From the NCBI GenBank assembly GCA_030699385.1, contig JAUYMY010000007.1, positions 1 through 64,000 on the forward strand: 64,000 bases of DNA, written 5' to 3'. Under the pieces are notes generated by a model, which was not told where the DNA came from, searched no databases, and was given only the letters and a program-made list of their open reading frames with translations. Positions 48,677 to 58,321 of this stretch are shown here, in pieces; position 1 is the first letter of the stretch; each line of letters opens with the position of its first letter. This DNA is from Methylobacter sp. GTDB taxonomy: Bacteria > Pseudomonadota > Gammaproteobacteria > Methylococcales > Methylomonadaceae. The position numbers and the translations under genes are program-made.

Positions 48677-48725
48677 GTCCACGAAAAGCACGAAAATTTC
48701 GTGGCTTTCGTGCTTTTCGTGAACA
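48677..48725. repeat. Family A intergenic palindrome
   Basis: gtccacgaaaagcacgaaaatttcgtggctttcgtgcttttcgtgaac. Confidence 0.75.
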
Positions 48726-48871
48726 ATTTTTGGTATTTCTTTTTCAGGAAATAGCCTTATAGCTGTATCTGATAGGGGTATGGCGGTATTTTTTTTGACG
48801 GTTCAAAATATACCGTCATATATGCCGACATAACCGGTTGTCAACGTATTTTGACGTACTTCGATGGGCAA

Positions 48872-48909
48872 TAAAAAACCCGCTAAGCCTTGCGGCTTGC
48901 GGGTTTTTG
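48872..48909 (-). terminator. Rho-independent terminator downstream of tRNA-Leu
   Basis: aaaaacccgctaagccttgcggcttgcgggttttt hairpin. Confidence 0.75.
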
Positions 48910-48939
48910 TAGTTCTTTGCACGGCTCTGAACCAATGTT

Positions 48940-49026
48940 TGGTACCGAGGGCCGGAATCGAACCGGCACGATGTCACCATCACCGGATTTTGAATCCGGC
49001 GCGTCTACCAGTTCCGCCACCCCGGC
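48940..49026 (-). tRNA. tRNA-Leu (anticodon CAA), CCA encoded
   Basis: GCCGGGGTGGCGGAACTGGTAGACGCGCCGGATTCAAAATCCGG...GGTTCGATTCCGGCCCTCGGTACCA. Confidence 0.95.
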
Positions 49027-49113
49027 AAAGAACGTGCATTATAGGGAGAGTTGATTAATAATGCTACTCTTTTTTTGTTATTTTCAAAAACAACCTTAAT
49101 AATATCGTCTGCC

Positions 49114-50133
49114 ATGAGAAAAAGTGAGTTTAATTACCTATTGCCTGAAGCGCTAATTGCGCAAAAACCTTTGGCTGAACGGGATGCAAGTCGTTTGCTA
49201 TGTATGGGGAGGGGCACGGGAAAGATAGCCGATCGGCAGTTTACTGATTTCATTGAGTTGATCAATGAGACTGATTTGCTGGTTTTTAATAACACTAAGG
49301 TGATTCCGGCCCGATTGTTTGGCAACAAACAAAGCGGCGGCAAAGTTGAGATTCTTATTGAACGCATTTTGGATGAGCATCATGCCATTGCTCATGTCCG
49401 GTCGAGCAAGTCGGCGAAAGCCGGTACGTTAATAGCGCTGGATAAGGGCTATTGCTGCGAGGTGTTGGGCAGGGCGGATGATTTGTTTCAGCTGGAGTTT
49501 AAAGGTGACAGCAGTTTGCTCGGCATACTGGAGCAAATTGGTCATATTCCGTTGCCACCTTATATTACGCGTGCAGATGACGAATCTGACCTGACTCGCT
49601 ATCAGACTGTTTTTGCCAAAGAGGCGGGGGCGGTTGCCGCGCCGACTGCTGGCCTGCATTTTGATCAGGCGATGATGGACAAGCTTAAGGCCAAAGGTGT
49701 GCAAAGCGCTTTTGTGACCTTGCACGTTGGCAGCGGGACTTTTCAGCCGGTCAGGGTGGAAGATTTATCTGAACATTTAATGCACAAGGAATATTTTGCG
49801 GTGTTGCCGGAGACGGTGGCGGCGGTTCAACAGACCAGAGACAGGGGCGGGCGGGTTATTGCAATCGGGACGACGGCGGTTCGTGCGTTGGAATCGGCAT
49901 CCCGAGGCGGCCAACTGGAAGCCGGTTTTGGCGATACTGACTTGTTTATTACTCCCGGCTACTCATTTAAATCGGTCGATGCGATGCTGACTAATTTCCA
50001 TTTGCCTGAATCGACTTTGCTGATGCTGGTTTCGGCGTTTGCCGGTTATGAACACATTATGGCGGCCTACCGCCATGCTATTGATCGTTCTTACCGATTT
50101 TTCAGCTATGGTGATGCGATGTTTTTGGGTTAG
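49114..50133 (+). CDS. queA: S-adenosylmethionine:tRNA ribosyltransferase-isomerase
   Basis: [62 protein letters not shown]. Confidence 0.97.
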   Translation: MRKSEFNYLLPEALIAQKPLAERDASRLLCMGRGTGKIADRQFTDFIELINETDLLVFNNTKVIPARLFGNKQSGGKVEILIERILDEHHAIAHVRSSKSAKAGTLIALDKGYCCEVLGRADDLFQLEFKGDSSLLGILEQIGHIPLPPYITRADDESDLTRYQTVFAKEAGAVAAPTAGLHFDQAMMDKLKAKGVQSAFVTLHVGSGTFQPVRVEDLSEHLMHKEYFAVLPETVAAVQQTRDRGGRVIAIGTTAVRALESASRGGQLEAGFGDTDLFITPGYSFKSVDAMLTNFHLPESTLLMLVSAFAGYEHIMAAYRHAIDRSYRFFSYGDAMFLG

Positions 50134-50315
50134 TAATTTATCATTACCGATAGATAGCATAAAATTTATCAAACCAACTTAGAAATGAGCATGAAATAAT
50201 TTGAACTGCTTGCACTCCGGCTATTGGCAACTTGCCTAAATTATTTTAATGTCTACAACCATCCCACCGCAGGCTTGGAGCTCATCGAGTCGGCGGATTT
50301 TATCCAACAACTTCT

Positions 50316-50756
50316 ATGATCACTATTATTCAACGCGTAACCTGCGCTAAAGTCACCGTCAATAGTCAGGATATTGGTAGCATTGATACCGGCATACTGG
50401 CGTTGGTTGCGGTGGAAAAGGCAGACACTGAAAAAGACGCCCAACGCTTATTGGAACGCATCCTTAATTATCGGATTTTTGCCGATAGCGACGACCGGAT
50501 GAATTTGAGTTTAAGGGATATTGACGGCGGTTTGTTGTTGGTTCCGCAATTTACGCTGGCGGCGGATACCCAAAAAGGCAACCGGCCCAGTTTTATTTCT
50601 GCGGCGCCGCCGGAGCAAGGTAAAAAGATGTTCGACTATTTGCAACAATTGGCCAAACAAACCTATTCAAAAGTTGAATTCGGCCAGTTCGGTGCCGATA
50701 TGCAAGTTGCGCTGGTCAATAACGGGCCGGTTACTTTTACGCTGAGAACCCATTAG
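50316..50756 (+). CDS. dtd: D-aminoacyl-tRNA deacylase
   Basis: DGGLLLVPQFTLAADTQKGNRPSF; GxFGADMQVALVNNGPVTF. Confidence 0.97.
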   Translation: MITIIQRVTCAKVTVNSQDIGSIDTGILALVAVEKADTEKDAQRLLERILNYRIFADSDDRMNLSLRDIDGGLLLVPQFTLAADTQKGNRPSFISAAPPEQGKKMFDYLQQLAKQTYSKVEFGQFGADMQVALVNNGPVTFTLRTH

Positions 50757-50765
50757 CAGTGGGTA

Positions 50766-50880
50766 AAATAGAACACGGATGCCAACAGTAGGCGCTTTAG
50801 GCGACGCTGATTGGGCGGATTTAGGCAAGTTGATGCATTTATTAGTTTTAACGGCGATGACCCGTCCAATCGGTACGCGA
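50766..50880. repeat. Family B element, partial copy with internal GTAGGCG segment
   Basis: aatagaacacggatgccaacagtaggcgctttaggcgacgc; matches the reverse complement of the 22.4-kb copy's right half. Confidence 0.6.
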
Positions 50881-51039
50881 TTAAAAATCATCATCATCAT
50901 CTTCTTCTTCATAAGGCTGCGCTTTTACGTTATCAGGGATTTTCGGCATGGTGGCTGAGCGCAACAGAATCAACGCGCCGCCCAACACAAACAGCAACGC
51001 GATTATAAATAATACTATCCACATTCCATCTGTCCCCAT
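50881..51039 (-). CDS. DUF2897-like small membrane protein
   Basis: Single TM, RSATMPKIPDNVKAQPYEEEDDDDDF. Confidence 0.55.
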   Translation of the reverse strand: MGTDGMWIVLFIIALLFVLGGALILLRSATMPKIPDNVKAQPYEEEDDDDDF

Positions 51040-51104
51040 TTTTGGTTTGCCTAAGCGGGTTACGGTAGAATACCCGCACACTGAATTATTTTACATACCT
51101 CACT

Positions 51105-52445
51105 ATGAAACAAGTCGAATTACTTTCCCCTGCCGGAACCCTTAAAAACATGCGCTATGCGTTTGCTTACGGCGCCGATGCCGTTTATGCAGGGCTGCCG
51201 CGCTACAGCCTTAGGGTGCGCAACAATGATTTCCTTGAAGACAATCTGGCGAAAGGTATCGCTGAAGCGCATGAACTGGGCAAAAAGTTTTTCCTGGCCA
51301 CTAATGTGATTCCGCATAATGCCAAGGTTAAAACTTTCATCAAAGATATTACCCCGGTGATTGCAATGCAGCCGGATGCGTTGATTATGGCCGATCCCGG
51401 CTTGATTATGATGACCCGCGAAGCGTGGCCAGAGATGCCTATCCATTTGTCGGTACAAGCCAATACGGTCAATTATGCCTCGGTCAATTTCTGGAAAAGC
51501 ATGGGCGTCGAGCGAGTCATTTTGTCGCGCGAATTGTCATTGGATGAAATTGAAGACATCCGCCAGCGTTGCCCCGATACCGAGCTTGAAGTATTTGTCC
51601 ACGGCGCCTTATGTATCGCTTATTCCGGGCGCTGCCTGTTGTCCGGCTATTTCAACCACCGCGACCCTAATCAGGGTACTTGCACCAATTCCTGCCGCTG
51701 GAAATACGACACGCTGCCCGCACACGAAAATGCCGAAGGCGATTATGTGCTGGACGGCGCGGCGCTGTCGATGTCTGACATCAGCAACGCCAGTTGCGGC
51801 GGTGCGGAACGCCATCCGTTGGCGGACAAGGTGTATTTTCTGGAAGAGGAGGGCCGCAAAGGCGAATTGCTGCCGGTGATGGAAGATGAAAACGGCACTT
51901 ACATCATGAATTCGAAAGACTTGCGGGCTATTGAGCATGTGCAGCGTCTGGTTGAAATCGGCGTGGACAGCCTTAAAATAGAAGGCCGCACCAAGTCGCA
52001 TTATTACGTGGCGCGTACTGCGCAAACTTACCGTCAGGCAATTGATGATGCGCTGGCAGGGCGAGCCTTCCAACCTGAACTGATTGGCGTGTTGGAAAAT
52101 TTGGCTAATCGGGGTTATACCGATGGTTTTTATCAGCGCCATCATACCCATGAACAGCAAAACTATATCACCGGTTATTCCAAAAGCCATCAGCAGCAGT
52201 TTTGCGGTGAAATCAGAAGTTATGATCCGGCAACCGGCTTAGCTACCATTGATGTTAAAAACAAGTTTTCGGTCGGCGACAAGTTGGAATTGATCCTGCC
52301 GCAAGGCAATCAGGATATTGTGATTGAGCGCATGGAAGGTATGTTCGGGCAAGACATGGAGGAGGCGTCGGGCGGCGGTTATGAAGTGAAAATACCGCTG
52401 CCTGACATTTGTGCCGATAAGGGCTTGCTAGCACGGTATACTTGA
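51105..52445 (+). CDS. yegQ: tRNA 5-hydroxyuridine modification protein YegQ (peptidase U32 family)
   Basis: ELLSPAGTLKNMRYAFAYGADAVYAG; EVFVHGALCIAYSGRCLLSGYFNHRDPNQGTCTNSCRW. Confidence 0.95.
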   Translation: MKQVELLSPAGTLKNMRYAFAYGADAVYAGLPRYSLRVRNNDFLEDNLAKGIAEAHELGKKFFLATNVIPHNAKVKTFIKDITPVIAMQPDALIMADPGLIMMTREAWPEMPIHLSVQANTVNYASVNFWKSMGVERVILSRELSLDEIEDIRQRCPDTELEVFVHGALCIAYSGRCLLSGYFNHRDPNQGTCTNSCRWKYDTLPAHENAEGDYVLDGAALSMSDISNASCGGAERHPLADKVYFLEEEGRKGELLPVMEDENGTYIMNSKDLRAIEHVQRLVEIGVDSLKIEGRTKSHYYVARTAQTYRQAIDDALAGRAFQPELIGVLENLANRGYTDGFYQRHHTHEQQNYITGYSKSHQQQFCGEIRSYDPATGLATIDVKNKFSVGDKLELILPQGNQDIVIERMEGMFGQDMEEASGGGYEVKIPLPDICADKGLLARYT

Positions 52446-52482
52446 GATTGAGCGTTCTGTGTCGGAATAGATGGGGAAAAGC

Positions 52483-53115
52483 ATGACAGATGATGAATTA
52501 AAAGCATTGGTTGCGAGTATTGTCGTTGCGCAAAAGGTAACTGATGAGCAAATGAAGCGCACGGATGAACGCATGAAGCTGACTGATGAAAAATTTGCCA
52601 GCTTGAATGAGTCGAAAAAAGCACTCGATGAACAAATAGAAAGAACGGAGGCGCAGCTGGAAAAAACCTCGCGTAAAATCAATAGGCTGGCAGAGTTGTA
52701 CGGCAACGTGTCGCAAAATCAAGGAGATGTGGCAGAAGAGTTTTTTCTGAACAGCTTGCTAAAAGATAACCATTTAGGGGCTATTCACTTTGATGATGTG
52801 GCCAGAAGCATGGAAAAACAGCGGGGTCAGATTCAGGAAGAATATGATTTGGTGATGACGAACGGTGATGCTGTAGATATTGTCGAGGTTAAATATAAAG
52901 CCCACATCAATGACCTGGACAAGCTGGACCGTAAAATAAGGCATTTTAAAAAACTATTTCCTATTTACCAGAAATACAAACAATACGGTGCGATTGCCTC
53001 ATTCCACATCAATGACGATGCAAAAAAAGAAGCCTTGAAACGGGGCTATTTTGTGTTGCAACGTAGCGGCGATTTAGTGCATACCGAAAGCAGCGATCAT
53101 TTGACGGTATTGTAG
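52483..53115 (+). CDS. Coiled-coil protein with C-terminal PD-(D/E)XK-like domain
   Basis: N-terminal TDE(Q/R)MK heptads; EEYDLVMTNGDAVDIVEVKYKAH. Confidence 0.6.
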   Translation: MTDDELKALVASIVVAQKVTDEQMKRTDERMKLTDEKFASLNESKKALDEQIERTEAQLEKTSRKINRLAELYGNVSQNQGDVAEEFFLNSLLKDNHLGAIHFDDVARSMEKQRGQIQEEYDLVMTNGDAVDIVEVKYKAHINDLDKLDRKIRHFKKLFPIYQKYKQYGAIASFHINDDAKKEALKRGYFVLQRSGDLVHTESSDHLTVL

Positions 53116-53185
53116 CGGCATCACCTAATCCTGCATCTTTTGTGTGTTGGACGTTTTTTTTGTTTCACTTTTTGATATTTAAATT

Positions 53186-53671
53186 ATGAACTTTACTACC
53201 GCTAATCTTTGCGATAGCCATTCAGATGAAGACCACTTTCAGATTGCCGAGCCACTGCTTCAAGCTTATGGCGGTCAGGCTCGTTTTTGTGGGCAAATCA
53301 CCACCATCAAGGTGTTCGAGGACGATGCTTTAATTAAAGCCGTTTTGCAGGAGAAGGTCGATAACCGGGTATTGGTTATCGATGGCGGCGGCTCCCACCG
53401 CTGTGCCTTATTGGATGCCGACTCGGCAAAACTTGCCATCGCCAATGGTTGGCAAGGCGTAGTGATTCACGGCTGTATTCGGGATTCTGCACTGATTAAT
53501 CAGCTGCCTATCGGTATCCGCGCACTGCATACGCATCCACTGAAAAGCCATAAAAAAGACCCAGGCGACCGCGATTTATTAATCACGTTTGCCGGCATCA
53601 ATTTCAAGCAAAATCATTTTTTATATGCGGATGCCGATGGAATTATCGTTTCGGAAACGCTGTTGAGTTAG
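53186..53671 (+). CDS. rraA: Ribonuclease E activity regulator RraA
   Basis: TANLCDSHSDE; VDNRVLVIDGGGSHRCALLD; GWQGVVIHGCIRDS. Confidence 0.96.
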   Translation: MNFTTANLCDSHSDEDHFQIAEPLLQAYGGQARFCGQITTIKVFEDDALIKAVLQEKVDNRVLVIDGGGSHRCALLDADSAKLAIANGWQGVVIHGCIRDSALINQLPIGIRALHTHPLKSHKKDPGDRDLLITFAGINFKQNHFLYADADGIIVSETLLS

Positions 53672-53707
53672 AATAACATCACATTAACCTAGTAAAGAAG
53701 TCAAGAT

Positions 53708-54655
53708 ATGCATATTGTACTCGCTAACCCCCGTGGATTCTGTGCCGGCGTCGACCGCGCCATTGAAATTGTCGATCAGGCCATTGAAGCTTTCGGCGCG
53801 CCCATTTACGTCCGTCACGAAGTTGTCCACAACCGTACCGTGGTTGACGGCCTTAAAGAAAAAGGCGCCATTTTTATTGAAGATTTAACCGATGTGCCGG
53901 TGGGGTCTTATTTGATTTTCAGCGCCCACGGCGTGTCCAAACAAGTGCAGCAGGAAGCTAAAGAGCGTGATTTAACGGTGTTTGATGCCACTTGTCCGCT
54001 GGTCACCAAAGTTCATTTGCAAGTCGCTAAACATGCCAAAGAAAACCGGGAAGTCATCTTGATTGGCCATGCCGGGCACCCGGAAGTTGAGGGTACCATG
54101 GGCCAATACGAAAGAAGCACCGACAACGGCGGTATTTATCTGGTGGAAACCCCGGCTGATGTTGAAAGGCTGGCGGTAAAAAATCCCGATAATCTGGCTT
54201 ATGTGACGCAAACCACCTTGTCGATGACCGACACCAAGATTATGGTCGATGCCTTACGGGCGCGCTTTAAATCGATTCAGGAACAAAAAAAGGACGATAT
54301 TTGTTACGCCACGCAAAACCGTCAGGATGCCGTTTATGAACTGGCTAAAACGGCGGATATTATCCTTGTTGTGGGCTCGCCTAACAGTTCCAATTCTAAT
54401 CGTTTGCGCGAAATTGCCGAGCAACTTGGCAAGCAATCGTATTTAATTGATACGGCAAAAGACATGCAACAAAACTGGTTTGACGGTGTTGCCGTGGTTG
54501 GCGTTACCGCCGGTGCTTCTGCCCCCGAAGTGCTGGTTCAGGAAGTCATCGATCAATTAAAACAATGGGGCAGTCAATCGACCGTTGAGATTCAAGGCAT
54601 TGAAGAAAAAGTGGTATTTTCTTTACCCAAGGAATTAAAAAAACACCTCAATTAA
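53708..54655 (+). CDS. ispH: 4-hydroxy-3-methylbut-2-enyl diphosphate reductase
   Basis: [49 protein letters not shown]. Confidence 0.98.
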   Translation: MHIVLANPRGFCAGVDRAIEIVDQAIEAFGAPIYVRHEVVHNRTVVDGLKEKGAIFIEDLTDVPVGSYLIFSAHGVSKQVQQEAKERDLTVFDATCPLVTKVHLQVAKHAKENREVILIGHAGHPEVEGTMGQYERSTDNGGIYLVETPADVERLAVKNPDNLAYVTQTTLSMTDTKIMVDALRARFKSIQEQKKDDICYATQNRQDAVYELAKTADIILVVGSPNSSNSNRLREIAEQLGKQSYLIDTAKDMQQNWFDGVAVVGVTAGASAPEVLVQEVIDQLKQWGSQSTVEIQGIEEKVVFSLPKELKKHLN

Positions 54656-54849
54656 TCCTTTCTATGTTAGGGCGGCACTACGGTGTCCGCCTTTTAATAT
54701 CGATTTATCTACGAACCCGCATTAATATAAAGACAAAAATGCAGGTTTTTATCTAAAATAGCCCCGCGACACCACCAACCTTAACAGCAATAACGGAAAA
54801 TAGGCCGTTGTTGATTGCTGAATTTATTTTAATTTTTCTGAAGATAATT

Positions 54850-55209
54850 ATGACATTTACCGCAATGGATCTTGTGGCTCAGGCCAAACAACATATTGTT
54901 GAAATTGATATTGATGCTGCCAAAAACGCCTTGGGCACCAGTCTTGTTTTGGATGTCAGAGAGCTTGCTGAATACACGAGCGGCCATTTGCCGGGTGCAT
55001 TCAACATACCGCGCGGCGTATTGGAGTTCAAGATAGGCACGCATCCCGACTTTCAGGATAAACAAGATGCCCCTATTATTGTTTATTGCCAATCCGGCGG
55101 CCGTTCGGCATTGGCCACTGAAGCATTAAATAAAATGGGTTTCAATAATGCGCTGAGCATGGCGGGCGGATTTAAGGCCTGGACTGATAGCGGCAACGAA
55201 GTCGTTTAA
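54850..55209 (+). CDS. Rhodanese-like domain protein
   Basis: VLDVRELAEYTSGHLPGAFNIPRGVLEFKIG; IIVYCQSGGRSALATEAL. Confidence 0.92.
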   Translation: MTFTAMDLVAQAKQHIVEIDIDAAKNALGTSLVLDVRELAEYTSGHLPGAFNIPRGVLEFKIGTHPDFQDKQDAPIIVYCQSGGRSALATEALNKMGFNNALSMAGGFKAWTDSGNEVV

Positions 55210-55602
55210 ATGGCTGAGTTGGAAACTATCCGGCTGGATAAGTGGCTCTGGGCGGCGCGTTTTTTTAAAACACGAAATCTAGCCGCCGAAGCCATTTCCG
55301 GCGGAAAAGTCCATGTTAACGGGCAACGCAGCAAGCCCGGCAAAGAAGTGAAAATCGGTGCCGAGCTTTCGATCAGCAAAGACAGTTATCGTTGGGAAAT
55401 CGTCATTATCGCCATCAACGGCCAGCGGCGTTCGGCCAAAGAAGCGCTCTTTCTGTATCAGGAAAGTCCTGAAAGCCTTGCCAGGCGCGAGCTGCAAATC
55501 ATACAGAATCGCGAACAGCGGGAATTATTCGATTTTAGCGGTAGGGAGCATAAGCCGAATAAAAAGGAACGGCGTTTGATTCACCAGTTTAAGCAAGGAT
55601 AA
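55210..55602 (+). CDS. hslR: Heat shock protein 15 (S4 domain)
   Basis: IRLDKWLWAARFFKTRNLAAEAISGGKVHVNGQRSKPGKEVKIG. Confidence 0.94.
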   Translation: MAELETIRLDKWLWAARFFKTRNLAAEAISGGKVHVNGQRSKPGKEVKIGAELSISKDSYRWEIVIIAINGQRRSAKEALFLYQESPESLARRELQIIQNREQRELFDFSGREHKPNKKERRLIHQFKQG

Positions 55603-55935
55603 TTACAAACAGGTAGGCGGCTTAGGCAAGCCGGCCAGTTTGCAGGCGTATTTTAACGGGCCGTCGGGAAACAAGCGATGCAGATAGCGGCTGTTGCCTT
55701 TTGCCACGCCCAGTTCTTTAGCAATCGCCTTGGTAAATACCCGTGCATTAGGCAAGTGTTTGAATTGCTGATAATAATGGCGGATAAACAAAATGATTTC
55801 CCAGTGTTCAGCACTGAGTTCGATGTTGCTTACTGCGGCCAACTGTTCAGCGACCGATTCATTCCAGTCTGACGAGTTGAGCAAGAAACCTTGGTCTGTT
55901 GTTTCAAGGCTGAAGGTCGTAGAGCTCATGTCCAT
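55603..55935 (-). CDS. tusE: TusE/DsrC-family sulfur relay protein
   Basis: HWEIILFIRHYYQQF; FPDGPLKYACKLAGLPKPPTCL with penultimate Cys. Confidence 0.94.
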   Translation of the reverse strand: MDMSSTTFSLETTDQGFLLNSSDWNESVAEQLAAVSNIELSAEHWEIILFIRHYYQQFKHLPNARVFTKAIAKELGVAKGNSRYLHRLFPDGPLKYACKLAGLPKPPTCL

Positions 55936-56216
55936 GACTGAATAAGCGGATGTTGAACAGTCAACTTAACCAGACCTGCATAATCAATCACCTCAACGCC
56001 ATGCGTTAATTCATCGGCGGCAATTCCGCGCACGGCAATATCGTCCGACAACACACACAGGCGATTACTGGCTAATTGTTGCGTTAAGTTGGCGCTTAGA
56101 CTGCTGTTTTTTAATACGCGCAGCACTGCATTTTCAAGAAAAACCGCCACATCGCCGACGCCCATGCGCTCTAAAATGGCGGTTTCAATTGGCGACTGAA
56201 AAATAAGATGCAGCAT
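55926..56216 (-). CDS. tusB: TusB/DsrH-family sulfur relay protein
   Basis: MLHLIFQSP...GDVAVFLENAVL...LCVLSDDIAVRGI...VEVIDYAGLVKLTVQH. Confidence 0.85.
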   Translation of the reverse strand: MLHLIFQSPIETAILERMGVGDVAVFLENAVLRVLKNSSLSANLTQQLASNRLCVLSDDIAVRGIAADELTHGVEVIDYAGLVKLTVQHPLIQSWT

Positions 56217-56219
56217 ATT

Positions 56220-56540
56220 TTAGCTGTTGTCCGTTAATTTAAGACCGACAATCCCGGCAACGACCAAGGTAATCGATAGTAAACGGCACCAATCCGCAGA
56301 TTCTTTAAACAGAAAAATGCCTAATACTGCCACACCCACTGCACCCATTCCCGTCCAAACTGCGTAAGCGGTTCCCAAGGGTAGGGTCTTGATTGCCAAG
56401 ACCAACAGATAAAAACTACAGCCGCCGGACACCATGGTTGCGATGCTGGGCCACAGTTTAGTAAATCCTTGATTATATTTAAGACTTAAAGCGAATACTA
56501 TTTCTGCAATGCCCGCAGAAAATAACAAAAACCACGCCAC
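56220..56540 (-). CDS. Small multidrug resistance (SMR/SugE) family transporter
   Basis: MAWFLLFSAGIAEIVFALSLKYNQGFTKLWPS; LPLGTAYAVWTGMGAVGV. Confidence 0.93.
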   Translation of the reverse strand: MAWFLLFSAGIAEIVFALSLKYNQGFTKLWPSIATMVSGGCSFYLLVLAIKTLPLGTAYAVWTGMGAVGVAVLGIFLFKESADWCRLLSITLVVAGIVGLKLTDNS

Positions 56541-56734
56541 GAATACTCCTTTCCTTTGTGCTCGAATGCCAAATATTCTACAATAGACTAAAATTTAGCG
56601 TTATTAAAAATTTCATCTATGAAAGGGTACAGCGGTATTTTTAGCTTGCAATTTAGGCTATATAGCCGTTTTTTTATTAATGCTTACTCAATCGATCATT
56701 ATCGATAGCCGCCTTAAAGATATTTAAACCGACA

Positions 56735-57457
56735 ATGAGCGACAATTCTTCTTTTTTAATCCAAAATTCAAAGCAAATTACCAGTCATTTATCCTTGCTG
56801 GTTAAAAGCAAATGTCTGCTTAGTGCGCGTTTTGGTGCGGCTAATGAATCTTATATCACTACTTTGCTGGGTGTTGACGAAAAAAATAATACGCTAATTT
56901 TAGATTACGCCAATAAAGAATATTTAAATCAGCACATAGTAAAAGCCGACAAAATCGCATTCGATACTGAATATGAGGGCATTAAAATTGCTTTTAGCGG
57001 ATCTTCGATAAAAAAAATAAGCCACAAAGGCGAGCCAGCATTTATCATGCCGATACCTAAATCACTTTATTGGATGCAGCGTAGAGAGTATTACCGGGTA
57101 AAATCGCCGCTATCAAATCCCAGTTATTGCCAATTAATAATAGAGGGTAGGGAGCCTGTTAATCTTCAGTTATATGATATTAGCCTAACCGGCTTTGCCA
57201 TGCTTAATCTGTCTAAAGAAATTTCTGATCTACTGATTCCAGGTAGGTTATTGTCAGACTGTAAACTTATACTTTCAGATAAAGAAGCGGGTCTCATCTC
57301 CTTTGAGATCTGCGCCAAATACATTATTAATCCGGACAAATTACAAAAAATACAAAAGATAGGTTGTAAATTTGTCGATATATCGCGTCCAGTTGAAGAG
57401 GCTATTCAGCGCAATATGCAGCAGATTCAGCGTAACAGCTTGCAAAAGAAAGACTGA
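56735..57457 (+). CDS. YcgR-like PilZ domain c-di-GMP-binding protein
   Basis: N-terminal YcgR-like domain; RREYYRVKSP...LYDISLTGFAML. Confidence 0.8.
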   Translation: MSDNSSFLIQNSKQITSHLSLLVKSKCLLSARFGAANESYITTLLGVDEKNNTLILDYANKEYLNQHIVKADKIAFDTEYEGIKIAFSGSSIKKISHKGEPAFIMPIPKSLYWMQRREYYRVKSPLSNPSYCQLIIEGREPVNLQLYDISLTGFAMLNLSKEISDLLIPGRLLSDCKLILSDKEAGLISFEICAKYIINPDKLQKIQKIGCKFVDISRPVEEAIQRNMQQIQRNSLQKKD

Positions 57458-57519
57458 GTTTTGCCAAATTATGTAATGACAGTGTCTAATTTAAATATAA
57501 CCCAATTGGCCCCCTATTA

Positions 57520-58236
57520 ATGAACGACATATCCTCTTATTCCGTTAAAAATTCAAAGCAAATTATCGGTTATTTGTCCTTATTAGTTAAAAGTAAATGC
57601 CTACTCAGCGCTCGTTTCGGGGCAGATGAATCTTATATTACGACCTTGCTTTATGTTAATGAAAAAAATAACGTCGTTATCCTTGATTATGGCGCTAAGG
57701 AAGAATTGAACCAGCATATACTCAAGACAAATAAAGTAATGTTCGATGCCGAATATAAGGGTATCAAGGTTTCTTTTATTGGTAGCGGAATTACCAAGAC
57801 AACCTATAAAGGCGAGTTTGCCTTTACTATACCTATCCCTAAAGTGCTTTATTGGATGGAGCGCAGAGAGTTTTACCGAGTAAAACCGCCTATCGCGGCC
57901 CCCGCTTATTGCCAGTTAATCATAGGTGATAATAAACCCGTTAACCTGAAGTTATACGATATTAGCCTTAGCGGTTTTGCTATGCTTAATTTGTCCAAGG
58001 ACATTTCTGACCTGTTGACTCCCGGTACGATTGTCCCCGAAGGCAAGCTTAAGCTTTCAGAAACAGAAGAAAGCACGGTTGCCTTTGAGGTATGTACTAA
58101 GTACGTCATTAACCTGGATAAGTCGAAAAAAATCCAAAAAATAGGTTGTAAGCTTATTAAGTTAACGCGGCCGGTTGAAAGAAATATTCAGGTTTATATG
58201 CAGCGGGTTGAACGACGAATCTTGCAAAAAGAGTGA
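57520..58236 (+). CDS. YcgR-like PilZ domain protein, tandem paralogue
   Basis: RREFYRVKPP...LYDISLSGFAML; clearly homologous over full length to the preceding ORF. Confidence 0.8.
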   Translation: MNDISSYSVKNSKQIIGYLSLLVKSKCLLSARFGADESYITTLLYVNEKNNVVILDYGAKEELNQHILKTNKVMFDAEYKGIKVSFIGSGITKTTYKGEFAFTIPIPKVLYWMERREFYRVKPPIAAPAYCQLIIGDNKPVNLKLYDISLSGFAMLNLSKDISDLLTPGTIVPEGKLKLSETEESTVAFEVCTKYVINLDKSKKIQKIGCKLIKLTRPVERNIQVYMQRVERRILQKE

Positions 58237-58321
58237 CTTGTTCGGCAGCTGGAAAGCTTCATGCAGATGAGGTTGATCTGGAACATTGTACTTAAGCATT
58301 GAACTTACCATCGAGGATTGT

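Noticed and set aside
51609-52190. 193-aa ORF antisense to yegQ
   Set aside because: Shadow ORF of a conserved gene.
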